Origin: Tepidiphilus margaritifer DSM 15129
GTDB taxonomy: Bacteria > Pseudomonadota > Gammaproteobacteria > Burkholderiales > Rhodocyclaceae
NCBI RefSeq assembly: GCF_000425565.1
Contig: NZ_AUDR01000017.1
Span: forward strand, 83,500-147,499
Length of the DNA: 64,000 nt
Reading direction: 5' to 3'
Position numbers and translations under genes: made by a program. Every line of letters starts with the position of its first letter. The stretch's first letter is position 1. Shown here piece by piece: positions 32,891 through 41,975 of this stretch. The notes below the pieces were generated by a model. The model saw nothing but the letters and a program-made list of their open reading frames with translations. It ran no database searches and had not been told where the DNA came from.

Positions 32891-34780
32891 TCAGCGTCCG
32901 CGCAGGAACAAGCGGTCGAGCTCGGTGAGGCTCAATTGCACCCAAGTGGGGCGACCATGATTGCACTGGTCGCTGCGTTCGGTGCGCTCCATGGCACGCA
33001 GGAGCGCGTTCATCTCGGGGACCGTGAGCGGGCGGTTGGCCCGTACGGCCCCATGACAGGCCATCGTCGCCAGAATCTTATCACGGAATGATTCGACGGC
33101 AAGGCTTTGCGGCATCTCGGAAAGTTCGTGCAGCAGGGCGCGCACCAAGGGTTCCAGCGCGCCTTGGGCGAGGAGAGCCGGCGCCGAGCGCACGGCCAGT
33201 TGCCCAGGCCCGAGGGCGCCGATGTCAAAGCCCAGGCGCTCGAGCGTGCTGCGGTGCTCGTCCCAGGTGGCGTATTCCCGAGCATCGACCGCGAGCACGA
33301 GCGGCACGAGTAGGCGCTGCACGTTCGGCGTGCGATCCCATGCCTCTTTGAGCCGTTCGTAGAGGATGCGTTCGTGCGCGGCGTGGATGTCGACGAGCAC
33401 GAGCCCGGCGGCGTTTTGCGCGAGCAGATAGATTCCGTGTAGTTGTGCGAGCGCATAGCCCAGCGGCGGCGTGGCCATGGCATCGTCGGACGCGAACTCG
33501 GCGGTAGGGGCAGGGGCGTCGAATGGGCTCGCCTTGGCGCGCGCCGCGAATGATGTTTCGGTCATTCCCTGTGTCGGCGCGAGCGCAGCCCGAGCGAAGG
33601 CGAGATAAGCGGCCTCGGCGGCGGCATCGTGCACACGCGAACCGGCGGGAGCGGAAGGAAAGGCAGCGGGATAGGTGGGCGTACGCGAGCCGGGAGCGTC
33701 GCGCGGCGCGGTATAGGATAGACTGGGTTGCCGCGATGGGGGCGATTCGCTCGGGGCAGCCGCCGCTTCACCCCCATCGTTTTGCTCCTGCTCGAGGACG
33801 ATGCGGCTCGGCGCCAGCGCCCGGCGCACCGCGTCGAGCACGAAACGGAACACCGCCTGCGAATCGCGGAAGCGCACCTCGATCTTGGCCGGATGGACGT
33901 TGACGTCGACGAGCGCGGGGTCGATGGTGAGGAAGAGAGCGAAGGCGGGCTGGCGTGATCCATGCAGGACGTCGGCGTAGGCTTGGCGCAGCGCCTGGTT
34001 GAGCATGCGGTCGCGCACGAAGCGGCCGTTGACGAACCAGTATTGCAGCGGACGATTCTCCCCGGCATGCCGCGGTTCGATCACCCGCCCGAAAAGCCGT
34101 ACTGGCCCGGCTGCGGCTTCTATGGGGCGACTGTGCTCGACGAACTTCTCTCCGAGCAGGGCGGCGAGCCGCTCCTGGGGGGTGCCCGGCTTGAGATGCA
34201 GCACGCTGCGGGCGTTGTGGCTGAGCGCAAAGGCGACTTCCGGGCGCGCCAAGGCCACGCGCCGCAGGGCTTCCTCACAGTGTGCGTATTCGGTGGATTC
34301 ACTCTTGAGGAACTTGCGCCGTGCCGGCGTGTTGTAGTAAAGGTCGGTGCAGTCGATCACCGTGCCGGATTCCAGCGCCGCCGGCGCGAGTTCGCCGCTC
34401 ACGGCATCGAAGCGCCAGGCGTGCTCGCTGCCCCGGGCGCGCGAGGTGATCGTGAGCCGGCAGACGGAGGCGATCGCCGCGAGCGCTTCTCCGCGAAAAC
34501 CCATCGTGGCGATGCGCTCCAGGTCTTCGGCGGTGTGCAGCTTGCTCGTGGCGTGGCGCATGACCGCGAGCGCGAGCTCCTCGCGCGCGATGCCGTGGCC
34601 GTCGTCCTTGACCCGGACGCGGCGCACGCCGCCCTGCTCGAGCGTCACCTCCACGGCGCAGGCACCGGCATCGAGCGCATTCTCGACCAACTCTTTGACG
34701 AGAGAGGCGGGACGTTCGACGACTTCGCCGGCGGCGATCTGGTTGATGAGGGCATCGGGCAGCAGGTGGATACGGGACAT
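32891..34780 (-). CDS. mutL: DNA mismatch repair protein MutL
   Basis: 629 residues. N-terminal GHKL ATPase: ELVENALDAGA, VKDDGHGI, MGFRGEALAAI, then the transducer domain with the WFVNGRFVRDRML and VDVNVHPAKIEVRF motifs. A low-complexity linker (about residues 345-430) leads to the C-terminal dimerisation domain ending MACHGAVRANRPLTVPEMNALLRAME. The DQHAHERI-like endonuclease motif appears as DIHAAHERI but the DQHA(X)2E(X)4E endonuclease signature is not clear, as in methyl-directed systems lacking MutL nicking. mutS is not in the window. Confidence 0.95.
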   Translation of the reverse strand: MSRIHLLPDALINQIAAGEVVERPASLVKELVENALDAGACAVEVTLEQGGVRRVRVKDDGHGIAREELALAVMRHATSKLHTAEDLERIATMGFRGEALAAIASVCRLTITSRARGSEHAWRFDAVSGELAPAALESGTVIDCTDLYYNTPARRKFLKSESTEYAHCEEALRRVALARPEVAFALSHNARSVLHLKPGTPQERLAALLGEKFVEHSRPIEAAAGPVRLFGRVIEPRHAGENRPLQYWFVNGRFVRDRMLNQALRQAYADVLHGSRQPAFALFLTIDPALVDVNVHPAKIEVRFRDSQAVFRFVLDAVRRALAPSRIVLEQEQNDGGEAAAAPSESPPSRQPSLSYTAPRDAPGSRTPTYPAAFPSAPAGSRVHDAAAEAAYLAFARAALAPTQGMTETSFAARAKASPFDAPAPTAEFASDDAMATPPLGYALAQLHGIYLLAQNAAGLVLVDIHAAHERILYERLKEAWDRTPNVQRLLVPLVLAVDAREYATWDEHRSTLERLGFDIGALGPGQLAVRSAPALLAQGALEPLVRALLHELSEMPQSLAVESFRDKILATMACHGAVRANRPLTVPEMNALLRAMERTERSDQCNHGRPTWVQLSLTELDRLFLRGR

Positions 34781-34842
34781 GGGGCTCGGCGGTAAACGCT
34801 ACAATCCAAGTTTATCGTGAAGCCGGCGTGAAAGGAGCAAGC

Positions 34843-35493
34843 GTGCGCAATGTGGTGATCCTCATTTCCGGCCGCGGCAGCAACATGGAGGCGATCGTGC
34901 GCGCCGCCATTCCGGGCGCACGCATCGCGGCGGTGATCAGCAACCGCCCCGAGGCCGCCGGTCTCGAATTCGCCCGGCGCCACGGCATCGCCACGGCGGT
35001 GGTCGATCACAAAGCCCACCCCTCGCGCGAGGCGTTCGATACGGCGCTCGCCCAGGCGATCGACGCGTTCTCGCCCGATCTGGTGGTGCTCGCCGGCTTC
35101 ATGCGCGTGCTGGGAGAGGCGTTCGTGCGCCGCTACGAAGGGCGGATGCTCAATATCCACCCCTCGCTGCTGCCCGCTTTCCCAGGGCTGCACACGCACG
35201 AGCGAGCGCTGCAGGAAGGGTGCCGCGTGCACGGGGCCACGGTGCATTTCGTTACCCCGGCGCTCGATCACGGGCCCATCGTCGTGCAGGCGGCGGTGCC
35301 GGTGCTGCCCGACGATACCCCTGAGACGCTGGCCGCGCGGGTGCTCGTGCAGGAACACCGTATCTATCCGCAAGCGGTGCGCTGGTTCGTCGAGGATCGC
35401 CTGAGGCTCACGCCCGAGGGGTGCGTGGTGCTGCAGGGATTGCCGGCCAGTGACCAGGAAACGGCCCTCGTTTGGCCGCCGTTGGAGGCATGA
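34843..35493 (+). CDS. purN: phosphoribosylglycinamide formyltransferase
   Basis: 216 residues; transfers formyl from 10-formyl-THF to GAR in purine synthesis. Motifs: VVILISGRGSNMEAIV, LVVLAGFMRVLGEAFV and the catalytic NIHPSLLPAFPGLHTHERAL with the HxxG/DxG segments. GTG at 34843 is preferred to GTG at 34828 because AAAGGAG lies 5 nt before it. Divergent from mutL with a 62-base gap. Overlaps the next gene. Confidence 0.95.
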   Translation: MRNVVILISGRGSNMEAIVRAAIPGARIAAVISNRPEAAGLEFARRHGIATAVVDHKAHPSREAFDTALAQAIDAFSPDLVVLAGFMRVLGEAFVRRYEGRMLNIHPSLLPAFPGLHTHERALQEGCRVHGATVHFVTPALDHGPIVVQAAVPVLPDDTPETLAARVLVQEHRIYPQAVRWFVEDRLRLTPEGCVVLQGLPASDQETALVWPPLEA

Positions 35494-36182
35494 TGCTGAA
35501 AAAAATTCTTTTTCTCATGGGATTGTTCGTTGCGGCATCCTCCTTTGCCGCCGAGTCGCAACGGCTCGTCTATCGCGTGCTGAGCGGCGAAGGGGGGGTC
35601 CAGATCGGACAGGCTGATCTGAGCTGGACGCTGAACGACGACGGGCGCTACGCCATGACCCTGCAATTACAAACCACCGGTTTGGTCGCGCTGGTCGCCC
35701 AGGTCAATGAGAAACGCACGAGCAACGGCACCTGGGACGCGAAGACGGGTTTTCACCCGCTGCACTACGAGCGTCAGCGACAGGGCAAGCCGCCCGAGTT
35801 GCTCGATTTCGACTGGAATGCCCGTAAAGTGCGGACCACGCGCAAGGGGCAGACGGCGGAGTTGCCGCTCACCGACCACGAGCAGGATTATCTCTCGCTG
35901 ATGCACCAGCTCGGCTTCCTACGGCAGAAAGGGCCGCGGGAAGGAAAACTCGCCGTGGTCACCGGCAAGCGCATCAAGCAGGCGAGCTACCGCGTCGAGC
36001 CGCAGCTGGAGCGTCTCAAAGTGGAAGGGCTGGGTGAGATTCCGGTGCAGCGCATCACGGCGCGCACCGACAGCGGCGACTTCGCCATGACCGTGTGGTG
36101 GCAGTCCGAACCGGTGTCGCGACCGGTGCGCCTGCTCATCGAATCCGAAGACGGCGTGTTCGATCATTGGTTGCAGCCGTGA
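35493..36182 (+). CDS. DUF3108 domain-containing exported protein
   Basis: 229 residues. A signal peptide (MLKKILFLMGLFVAASSFAAE, cleavage near SFAA-E) and one globular domain with many alternating hydrophobic strands (QRLVYRVLSGEGGVQIGQADLSWTL..., HYERQRQGKPPELLDFDWNARKVRTTRKGQ). Length and pattern fit the periplasmic DUF3108 family; function unknown. A tandem ATG at 35490 is possible, but 35493 keeps GGAGG 4 nt away. Overlaps purN and rsmB, so translationally coupled in purN-DUF3108-rsmB. Confidence 0.75.
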   Translation: MLKKILFLMGLFVAASSFAAESQRLVYRVLSGEGGVQIGQADLSWTLNDDGRYAMTLQLQTTGLVALVAQVNEKRTSNGTWDAKTGFHPLHYERQRQGKPPELLDFDWNARKVRTTRKGQTAELPLTDHEQDYLSLMHQLGFLRQKGPREGKLAVVTGKRIKQASYRVEPQLERLKVEGLGEIPVQRITARTDSGDFAMTVWWQSEPVSRPVRLLIESEDGVFDHWLQP

Positions 36183-37525
36183 GTGCTTCCCGTCGCCGAA
36201 AGGCCCCATCGGGCGAAACCGCGCCGCGTGCCCCCTGGCTGAGCGAGGCGGTGGCGGCGCTCGCCGAGGCGCTGCGCTTCGAGCGCCCGGCCGACACCGT
36301 CTTGTCGCGCTTCTTCCGCGAGCGGCCCCACTTGGGGCAGCGCGATCGTGGCGAGATCGCCGAGCGCGTCTATGCCGTATTGCGGCATCGACGCAGTCTG
36401 GAAGCCTGGGCCGGGCGTACGAATCCGCGTGCGCTGCTGCTCGCCTGGCTCGTGCGCGGCGAAGGCTGGTCGCTCGCCCGCCTCGAGCCCTGGTTGGAGA
36501 AAGGGGAGCGCGCCTGGCTTGCCGAACGCAAGGCGGTCGCGCCAGTGCTCTCGCGCGCCGAGCGGCTCGATGCGCCCGACTGGCTCATCGAACGGCTCGA
36601 TGCCGCTTATGGTCCGCAGGAAACCGAAGCGCTGCTCGCGGCCTCGAACCGACCGGCCCCACTCGATCTGCGCGTCAACTCGTGGCGGACGACGCGCGAG
36701 GCGGTGCTCGCGCGGCTGCAGGCCGACGGCATCGACTGCGATCCAACCCCGTTCTCGCCGCTCGGCATTCGCGTGCAAGGAAAACCGGCGCTGCATACCC
36801 ATCCCTTCTTTCAAGAAGGGATGTTCGAAGTGCAGGACGAGGGGAGCCAACTCGTGACCCTGCTCGTGGCCCCCCGCCGAGGCCAGACGGTGGTCGACTT
36901 CTGTGCCGGGGCCGGCGGCAAGACGCTGCAGCTCGCGGCGGCGCTGCGCAATACCGGCCAGGTCTACGCCTTCGATGTCTCCGCCGGGCGGCTCGCCAAG
37001 CTCAAACCGCGGCTCGTGCGCTCCGGGCTCACCAACGTGCAGCCCATGGTGCTCGCGCACGAGAACGACGAGCGGCTCGATCGGCTGGCCGGTAAGGCCG
37101 ATCGCGTGCTGGTGGATGCGCCCTGTTCTGGCCTGGGGACGCTGCGGCGCAATCCGGACCTCAAGTGGCGGCAGCACCCGGCGCTCGTCGAGGAGCTCGT
37201 CGCTAAGCAGCGCGCCATCCTGCAGGCCGCGGCACGCTTGGTACGCCCCGGGGGGCATTTGGTCTACGTCACCTGCAGCCTCTTGCCCGAGGAAAACGAG
37301 TCGGTACTCGAAACGTTCCTTGCGCAGGATTCGCGGTTTTCTCTGCTCGATCCTCTGCCGCTGCTCTTCAAGTCGGGGGTGCCCGAGCAGATTCCCCGCT
37401 GGGAGGTCCCGACGGCCGAGGCGCTGGTCGATCGCTTCAGCCCCATGGTGTTGCGCCTCGCGCCCCACGTACACGGCACCGACGGCTTCTTCGCCGCCGT
37501 GCTCGCGCGCAACGCCTCGCCCTGA
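36179..37525 (+). CDS. rsmB: 16S rRNA (cytosine-967-C5)-methyltransferase, RsmB-type
   Basis: 448-residue RNA m5C methyltransferase. The N-terminal NusB-like helical region is followed by a SAM-binding core with FCAGAGGKTLQLAAAL, and the two catalytic cysteines lie in VDAPCSGLGTLRRNPDLKW and VTCSLLPEENE. Starts with GTG overlapping the previous stop. The NusB-like N terminus and Cys spacing favour RsmB over RsmF. Downstream is a 31-base gap to the reductase gene. Confidence 0.88.
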   Translation: MSASRRRKAPSGETAPRAPWLSEAVAALAEALRFERPADTVLSRFFRERPHLGQRDRGEIAERVYAVLRHRRSLEAWAGRTNPRALLLAWLVRGEGWSLARLEPWLEKGERAWLAERKAVAPVLSRAERLDAPDWLIERLDAAYGPQETEALLAASNRPAPLDLRVNSWRTTREAVLARLQADGIDCDPTPFSPLGIRVQGKPALHTHPFFQEGMFEVQDEGSQLVTLLVAPRRGQTVVDFCAGAGGKTLQLAAALRNTGQVYAFDVSAGRLAKLKPRLVRSGLTNVQPMVLAHENDERLDRLAGKADRVLVDAPCSGLGTLRRNPDLKWRQHPALVEELVAKQRAILQAAARLVRPGGHLVYVTCSLLPEENESVLETFLAQDSRFSLLDPLPLLFKSGVPEQIPRWEVPTAEALVDRFSPMVLRLAPHVHGTDGFFAAVLARNASP

Positions 37526-37556
37526 GGCCCGATTTACTCACGAAGGAGGAGTCGCC

Positions 37557-38573
37557 ATGACGCAAGAACGACAATTACCCGCAAAATTCAAATGCCTCAT
37601 GATCCGCGAAGAGAATGGGGTGGTCCGCTCCGGCATCGAGGAGGTCGGCTTCGAGGTGCTCGATCCGGGCGAAGTCCTCATCCGTGTGGCCTATTCGAGC
37701 ATCAACTTCAAGGATGCGCTCGCCGCCACGGGCAAGGGCAAGATCATCCGGCGCTTTCCCTGTATCGGCGGGATCGACCTCTCGGGCACGGTGCTCGAGT
37801 CGAGCGATCCGCGCTTTCGCCCCGGCGATAAGGTCATCGCCACCAGCTACGACATCGGCGTGTCGCACCACGGCGGCTATGCCGAATACGCCCGTATCCC
37901 TGCCGGCTGGGTGATCCCGCTGCCGCAGGGATTGGATCTGTTCGAGGCCATGGCACTGGGCACGGCCGGTTTCACCGCCGCGCTCGGCATCCAGCGCATG
38001 GAAGACAACGGCCTCGAGCCGGAAAAAGGTCCGGTGGTGGTGAGCGGCGCCACCGGCGGGGTAGGGGGCTTTGCCATCCAGATGCTCGCCGGGCGCGGCT
38101 ATCGGGTCACGGCGCTCACCGGCAAGGCGCAGGAGAGCGGCTATCTGCAAGAATTGGGGGCGGACGAGATTCTGCTGCGCGACAGCATCGACTTCGCCGC
38201 CACGCGGCCGCTGGAGAAATCCCGCTGGGCCGGCGCCGTGGATAACGTCGGCGGCCCCATTCTGCACTGGATGCTCGCCACCATGAAACAGGCCGGAACG
38301 GTGGCCTCCATCGGCAATGCCGCCTCGCCCAAGCTCGAGACGACGGTCTTTCCCTTCATCCTGCGGGGCGTGAGCCTGCTGGGGGTGGATTCGGGCTATA
38401 TCGGTTTCCCGACGCGCGGCATCGTCTGGCAGCGGCTTGCTACGGACCTCAAACCGAAAAAGCTGCGCGAGATCACGCGCGTCATCACGCTCGACGAATT
38501 GCCCGGCACCTTCGACGACTTCATCGCCGGCCGCGCCAAAGGGCGCACGGTGGTGCGCATCGGCGGCGAGTAA
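37557..38573 (+). CDS. YhdH/AcuI family NADPH-dependent acrylyl-CoA reductase-like oxidoreductase
   Basis: 338-residue MDR-family dehydrogenase without the catalytic zinc pattern. N-terminal GroES-like domain with SSINFKDALAATGKGKIIRRFPCIGGIDLSGTV, and a Rossmann fold with VVVSGATGGVGGFA around residue 160. The IGGIDLSGTV and NFKDAL features are those of YhdH/AcuI, which reduce acrylyl-CoA to propionyl-CoA. The next gene, prpE, produces propionyl-CoA, so a shared C3 acyl-CoA role is plausible. AAGGAGGAG precedes the ATG. Confidence 0.85.
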   Translation: MTQERQLPAKFKCLMIREENGVVRSGIEEVGFEVLDPGEVLIRVAYSSINFKDALAATGKGKIIRRFPCIGGIDLSGTVLESSDPRFRPGDKVIATSYDIGVSHHGGYAEYARIPAGWVIPLPQGLDLFEAMALGTAGFTAALGIQRMEDNGLEPEKGPVVVSGATGGVGGFAIQMLAGRGYRVTALTGKAQESGYLQELGADEILLRDSIDFAATRPLEKSRWAGAVDNVGGPILHWMLATMKQAGTVASIGNAASPKLETTVFPFILRGVSLLGVDSGYIGFPTRGIVWQRLATDLKPKKLREITRVITLDELPGTFDDFIAGRAKGRTVVRIGGE

Positions 38574-38598
38574 GCCCCATCCCGTTCGTGCCAGAACG

Positions 38599-38640
38599 CC
38601 CCGGTTTCGTGGTTTTTACGACGAGGCCGGGGATTTCCCC
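38599..38640 (+). terminator. possible terminator after the YhdH-type gene
   Basis: CCCCGG (38599-38604) pairs with CCGGGG (38627-38632), with extra CGT/ACG pairing inside, followed by ATTTCCCC and TTT. The stem is interrupted and the U tract broken, so this is a weak candidate. Confidence 0.35.
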
Positions 38641-38649
38641 TTTGACACC

Positions 38650-38667
38650 ATGTCTTATAATAGACAT
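38650..38667 (+). promoter_or_regulatory. palindromic operator over the prpE promoter
   Basis: ATGTCT-TATAAT-AGACAT: perfect 6-bp inverted repeats around a 6-bp centre that is itself a consensus -10 hexamer (38656-38661). A TTGACA at 38642-38647 is too close to serve as its -35. The GTC...GAC half-sites fit FadR-type GntR regulators (inference). The same core GTCTTATAAWAGACAT recurs before acnB at 60751. No regulator gene is in the window. Confidence 0.6.
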
Positions 38668-38723
38668 CTTTCGTAAGACCGGACGGTGTCGTTCCGGAAT
38701 TTATTCGTCATCGGGGAGAGGAC

Positions 38724-40619
38724 ATGGGCAAGTATCAGGATTTCTACCGTCGCTCGATCGAGGATCGCGACGCCTTCTGGGCCGAGCAGGCGCAGTTCAT
38801 CCACTGGGAGAAAGCGCCAGAGGTCATCTGCGACTACAGCAATCCCCCCTTCGTCAAATGGTTCAAGGGCGGGCTCACCAACCTCTGCTACAACGCCGTC
38901 GATCGCCATGCCGCCAAACGCCCCGACGCACCGGCACTCATCTACGTTTCCACCGAGACCGGAGAAGAGAAAACCTACTCCTACGGCGAGCTGCAGCGCG
39001 AGGTCGAGCGCATGGCGGCGATTTACCGCAAACTCGGCGTGGAGAAAGGCGACCGGGTGCTCATCTACATGCCGATGATCCCGCAAGCCGCGTTCGCCAT
39101 GCTCGCCTGCGTGCGCCTGGGCGCCATCCATTCGGTCGTCTTCGGCGGCTTTGCCGCTGCCTCGCTCGCCACCCGTATCGACGATGCCAAACCCAAGCTC
39201 GTCGTCACCGCCGAAGCGGGTATGCGCAACGGCAACGTCATCCCCTACAAGCATCTGCTCGACGAAGCCTGTCGGCTCGCCCAGTTCCCCCCCGAGAAAG
39301 TGCTCATCGTCGATCGCGGGCTCGACCCCGATTTCGCTCGCGTCGAAGGGCGCGACCTCGACTATGCAACCCTGCGCGACGAAGTGGGCGAAGCACGCGT
39401 GCCGGTCGAATGGGTCGATGCCACGCACCCGAGCTACATCCTCTATACCTCCGGCACCACCGGCAAGCCCAAAGGCGTGCAGCGCGATACCGGCGGCTAC
39501 GCCGTGGCCCTCGCGAGTTCGATGAAACACATCTTTTGCGGCGGCGAAGGCGAGACGATGTTCTGCACCTCCGACATCGGCTGGGTGGTCGGGCACGGCT
39601 ACATCATCTACGGGCCGCTGCTCGCCGGCATGGCCACCGTGATGTACGAGGGCACGCCCTTGCGTCCCGATCCGGGCATCTGGTGGCGCTTGGTGGAGAA
39701 ATATCGCATCAACGTCATGTTCTCGGCCCCGACCGCCGTGCGGGTGCTCAAGAAGCAGGACCCGTCCTATATGAAGCGGGATCTTTCCTCGCTCAAGCAC
39801 TTCTTCCTTGCCGGCGAGCCGCTCGACGAGACCACGCACCGCTGGATCCACGAAGCCCTGGGCGTGCCTGTGATCGACAACTACTGGCAAACCGAGAGCG
39901 GCTGGCCCATCCTCGCGCTGTGCCGGGGGGTGCAAGAAGATCTGCCCATCAAGTACGGCTCCCCCGGTCTGCCGGTCTACGGCTACGATCTGCACGTCTA
40001 CCGCGAAGACGGCACCGAGTGCGGCCCCAACGAAAAAGGCATCGTCGGCATCGTGCCGCCGCTGCCGCCGGGGTGCCTGAGTACCGTCTGGGGGCAGGAC
40101 GATCGCTTCGTGTCCACCTACTTCAGCCTCTTCCGCGAGCCGGTGGTCTATTCCACCGCCGACTGGGGCATCCGGGACGAGAACGGCTATCTCACCATTC
40201 TCGGGCGCATCGACGACGTCATCAACGTCGCGGGGCACCGCCTCGGTACGCGCGAGATCGAGGAGGCGATCCAGGCCAATCCGGCGATCGCCGAAGTGGC
40301 GGTGGTCGGGGTGCACGACGAAGTGAAAGGACAGGTGCCGGTGGCCTTCGCCGTGGTCAAGGATCCGTCGCGCATCGCCACGCGCGAGGACCGTCGGGTA
40401 CTCGAAGAAGAAGTCAAAAAGACCGTCGACGAGCTGCTCGGCGCCATCGCCCGTCCACATCGCGTCTACTTCGTGCAAGGGTTGCCCAAGACGCGCTCGG
40501 GCAAGATGCTGCGCCGCTCGCTGCAGGCGCTCGCCGAAGGGCGCGACCCTGGAGATCTTCCCACCATCGAGGATGCCAACACCCTCGAGATGGTCGCCGA
40601 GGCCATCCGCGAGAGCTGA
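38724..40619 (+). CDS. prpE: propionyl-CoA synthetase (propionate-CoA ligase)
   Basis: 631-residue adenylate-forming acyl-CoA ligase. The AMP-binding signature YTSGTTGKPKGV lies near residue 240, followed by WQTESGWPI and the C-terminal TRSGKMLRR with the lysine that is acetylated to control this family. Length, YQDFYRRSIEDRDAFW start and the overall match favour PrpE over acetyl-CoA synthetase. The methylcitrate genes prpB/prpC are not in the window. A separate transcript from the operator/promoter at 38650; ends at a strong terminator. Confidence 0.92.
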   Translation: MGKYQDFYRRSIEDRDAFWAEQAQFIHWEKAPEVICDYSNPPFVKWFKGGLTNLCYNAVDRHAAKRPDAPALIYVSTETGEEKTYSYGELQREVERMAAIYRKLGVEKGDRVLIYMPMIPQAAFAMLACVRLGAIHSVVFGGFAAASLATRIDDAKPKLVVTAEAGMRNGNVIPYKHLLDEACRLAQFPPEKVLIVDRGLDPDFARVEGRDLDYATLRDEVGEARVPVEWVDATHPSYILYTSGTTGKPKGVQRDTGGYAVALASSMKHIFCGGEGETMFCTSDIGWVVGHGYIIYGPLLAGMATVMYEGTPLRPDPGIWWRLVEKYRINVMFSAPTAVRVLKKQDPSYMKRDLSSLKHFFLAGEPLDETTHRWIHEALGVPVIDNYWQTESGWPILALCRGVQEDLPIKYGSPGLPVYGYDLHVYREDGTECGPNEKGIVGIVPPLPPGCLSTVWGQDDRFVSTYFSLFREPVVYSTADWGIRDENGYLTILGRIDDVINVAGHRLGTREIEEAIQANPAIAEVAVVGVHDEVKGQVPVAFAVVKDPSRIATREDRRVLEEEVKKTVDELLGAIARPHRVYFVQGLPKTRSGKMLRRSLQALAEGRDPGDLPTIEDANTLEMVAEAIRES

Positions 40620-40645
40620 GCGCCCTTGATCGTGCAAGAAAAACG

Positions 40646-40670
40646 GCGGCGCCGCGTGGCGCCGCTTTTT
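40646..40670. terminator. Rho-independent terminator after prpE (bidirectional form)
   Basis: GCGGCGCC (40646-40653), 4-nt loop, GGCGCCGC (40658-40665), then TTTTT. An A-rich run (40639-40643) precedes it, so it could also act on the minus strand, although no minus-strand gene ends here. Confidence 0.9.
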
Positions 40671-40782
40671 GCTATGGGTGCTCTTTCAAAAAAAGCGCCT
40701 TTCCCGTAAGATCATAAGCTTTTCCTGACCCGGTCGCCCCTTTTGCTGCACGGGAGAACCGGATTTCGCGGGAGCGTCACGC

Positions 40783-41961
40783 ATGTCGCATCTGATGAAT
40801 ACCTACGCCCGTCTGCCCGTGGCTTTCGTGCGCGGCGAAGGCGTCTGGCTCTATGACGAACAAGGCAAACCCTACCTCGATGCGCTGGCTGGCATCGCCG
40901 TCTCCACGTTGGGGCACGGCCATCCGCGTCTGGTCGAAGCGATCGCCCGCCAGGCGAAGGCCGTGATTCACACCTCCAACCTCTACCGCATCCCGGCGCA
41001 GGAGCGTCTGGCCGACCGCCTGTGCGAGCTTTCCGGCATGGACGAAGTCTTCTTCGGCAACTCGGGGGCGGAGGCCAACGAATGCGCCATCAAACTGGCG
41101 CGATTCTACGGCCACAAAGTGAAGAAGGTGGACGCGCCCAAGATCGCCGTGATGGAGCATGCGTTCCATGGGCGTACCCTCGCGACGCTCTCGGCCACCG
41201 GCAACGTCAAGACTCAGCTCGGTTTCGAGCCGCTCGTGCCGGGATTCCTGCGTGTGCCCTTCGGTGACGTTGCCGCGCTCACCCGACTCATCGCCGAAAC
41301 GCCGGATCTGGTGGCCGTGATGTTCGAAGTCATCCAGGGCGAGGGCGGCATCCGGCTCGCCGACCCCGAATACCTGCGCGCCGTGCGTTCCTTGTGCGAT
41401 GCTCATGGCCTGCTGATGATCTGCGACGAGGTGCAATGCGGCCTGGGGCGCACGGGCAAATGGTTCGGCTGGCAATGGAGCGAGGTGCGCCCCGACGTGA
41501 TGACGCTCGCCAAGGGGTTGGGCTCGGGGGTGCCCATCGGCGCCTGCCTCGCCGCCGGGCCGGCCGCGGGGCTCTTCGGCCCGGGCAACCACGGCTCCAC
41601 CTTCGGCGGCAATCCGCTCGCCTGCACCGCCGGGCTTACCACGCTCGACGTGATCGAGACCGACGCACTGCTCGACAACGCCGCCCGGGTCGGCGGTTAC
41701 CTCAAGGCGACGCTCGCCGCGCGCCTGGCGCACCTGCCCCAAGTCAAGGGCGTACGCGGTCAGGGGCTCATGCTCGGCGTCGAGCTCGACCGTCCTTGCG
41801 CAGCTTTGGTGCTCGACGCGCTGGAAGCAGGTTTGCTCATCAACGTTACCGCCGAGCGCGTCATTCGTCTGCTGCCGCCCTTGATCCTCACTATCGAGGA
41901 GGCACAGCAGATCGTCGAGCGCCTGGTGCCGCTCATCGAGCGTTTCGTCGCCCGTCATTGA
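40783..41961 (+). CDS. argD: acetylornithine aminotransferase
   Basis: 392-residue class III PLP aminotransferase of arginine synthesis. The substrate/PLP regions NSGAEANECAIKLAR, EVIQGEGGIRLAD and ICDEVQCGLGRTGKWF are followed by the PLP lysine K244 in LAKGLGSGVPIGA and HGSTFGGNPLACTAG. Placement with argF and argG in a biosynthetic block supports ArgD rather than catabolic ornithine or GABA aminotransferases. Spaced 14 nt from argF. Confidence 0.94.
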   Translation: MSHLMNTYARLPVAFVRGEGVWLYDEQGKPYLDALAGIAVSTLGHGHPRLVEAIARQAKAVIHTSNLYRIPAQERLADRLCELSGMDEVFFGNSGAEANECAIKLARFYGHKVKKVDAPKIAVMEHAFHGRTLATLSATGNVKTQLGFEPLVPGFLRVPFGDVAALTRLIAETPDLVAVMFEVIQGEGGIRLADPEYLRAVRSLCDAHGLLMICDEVQCGLGRTGKWFGWQWSEVRPDVMTLAKGLGSGVPIGACLAAGPAAGLFGPGNHGSTFGGNPLACTAGLTTLDVIETDALLDNAARVGGYLKATLAARLAHLPQVKGVRGQGLMLGVELDRPCAALVLDALEAGLLINVTAERVIRLLPPLILTIEEAQQIVERLVPLIERFVARH

Positions 41962-41975
41962 AGGGAGGGAGCACC

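Noticed and set aside
38655..40637. Open frame of 660 codons opposite prpE
   Set aside because: Antisense shadow of prpE; no domain recognised and it crosses the prpE promoter.
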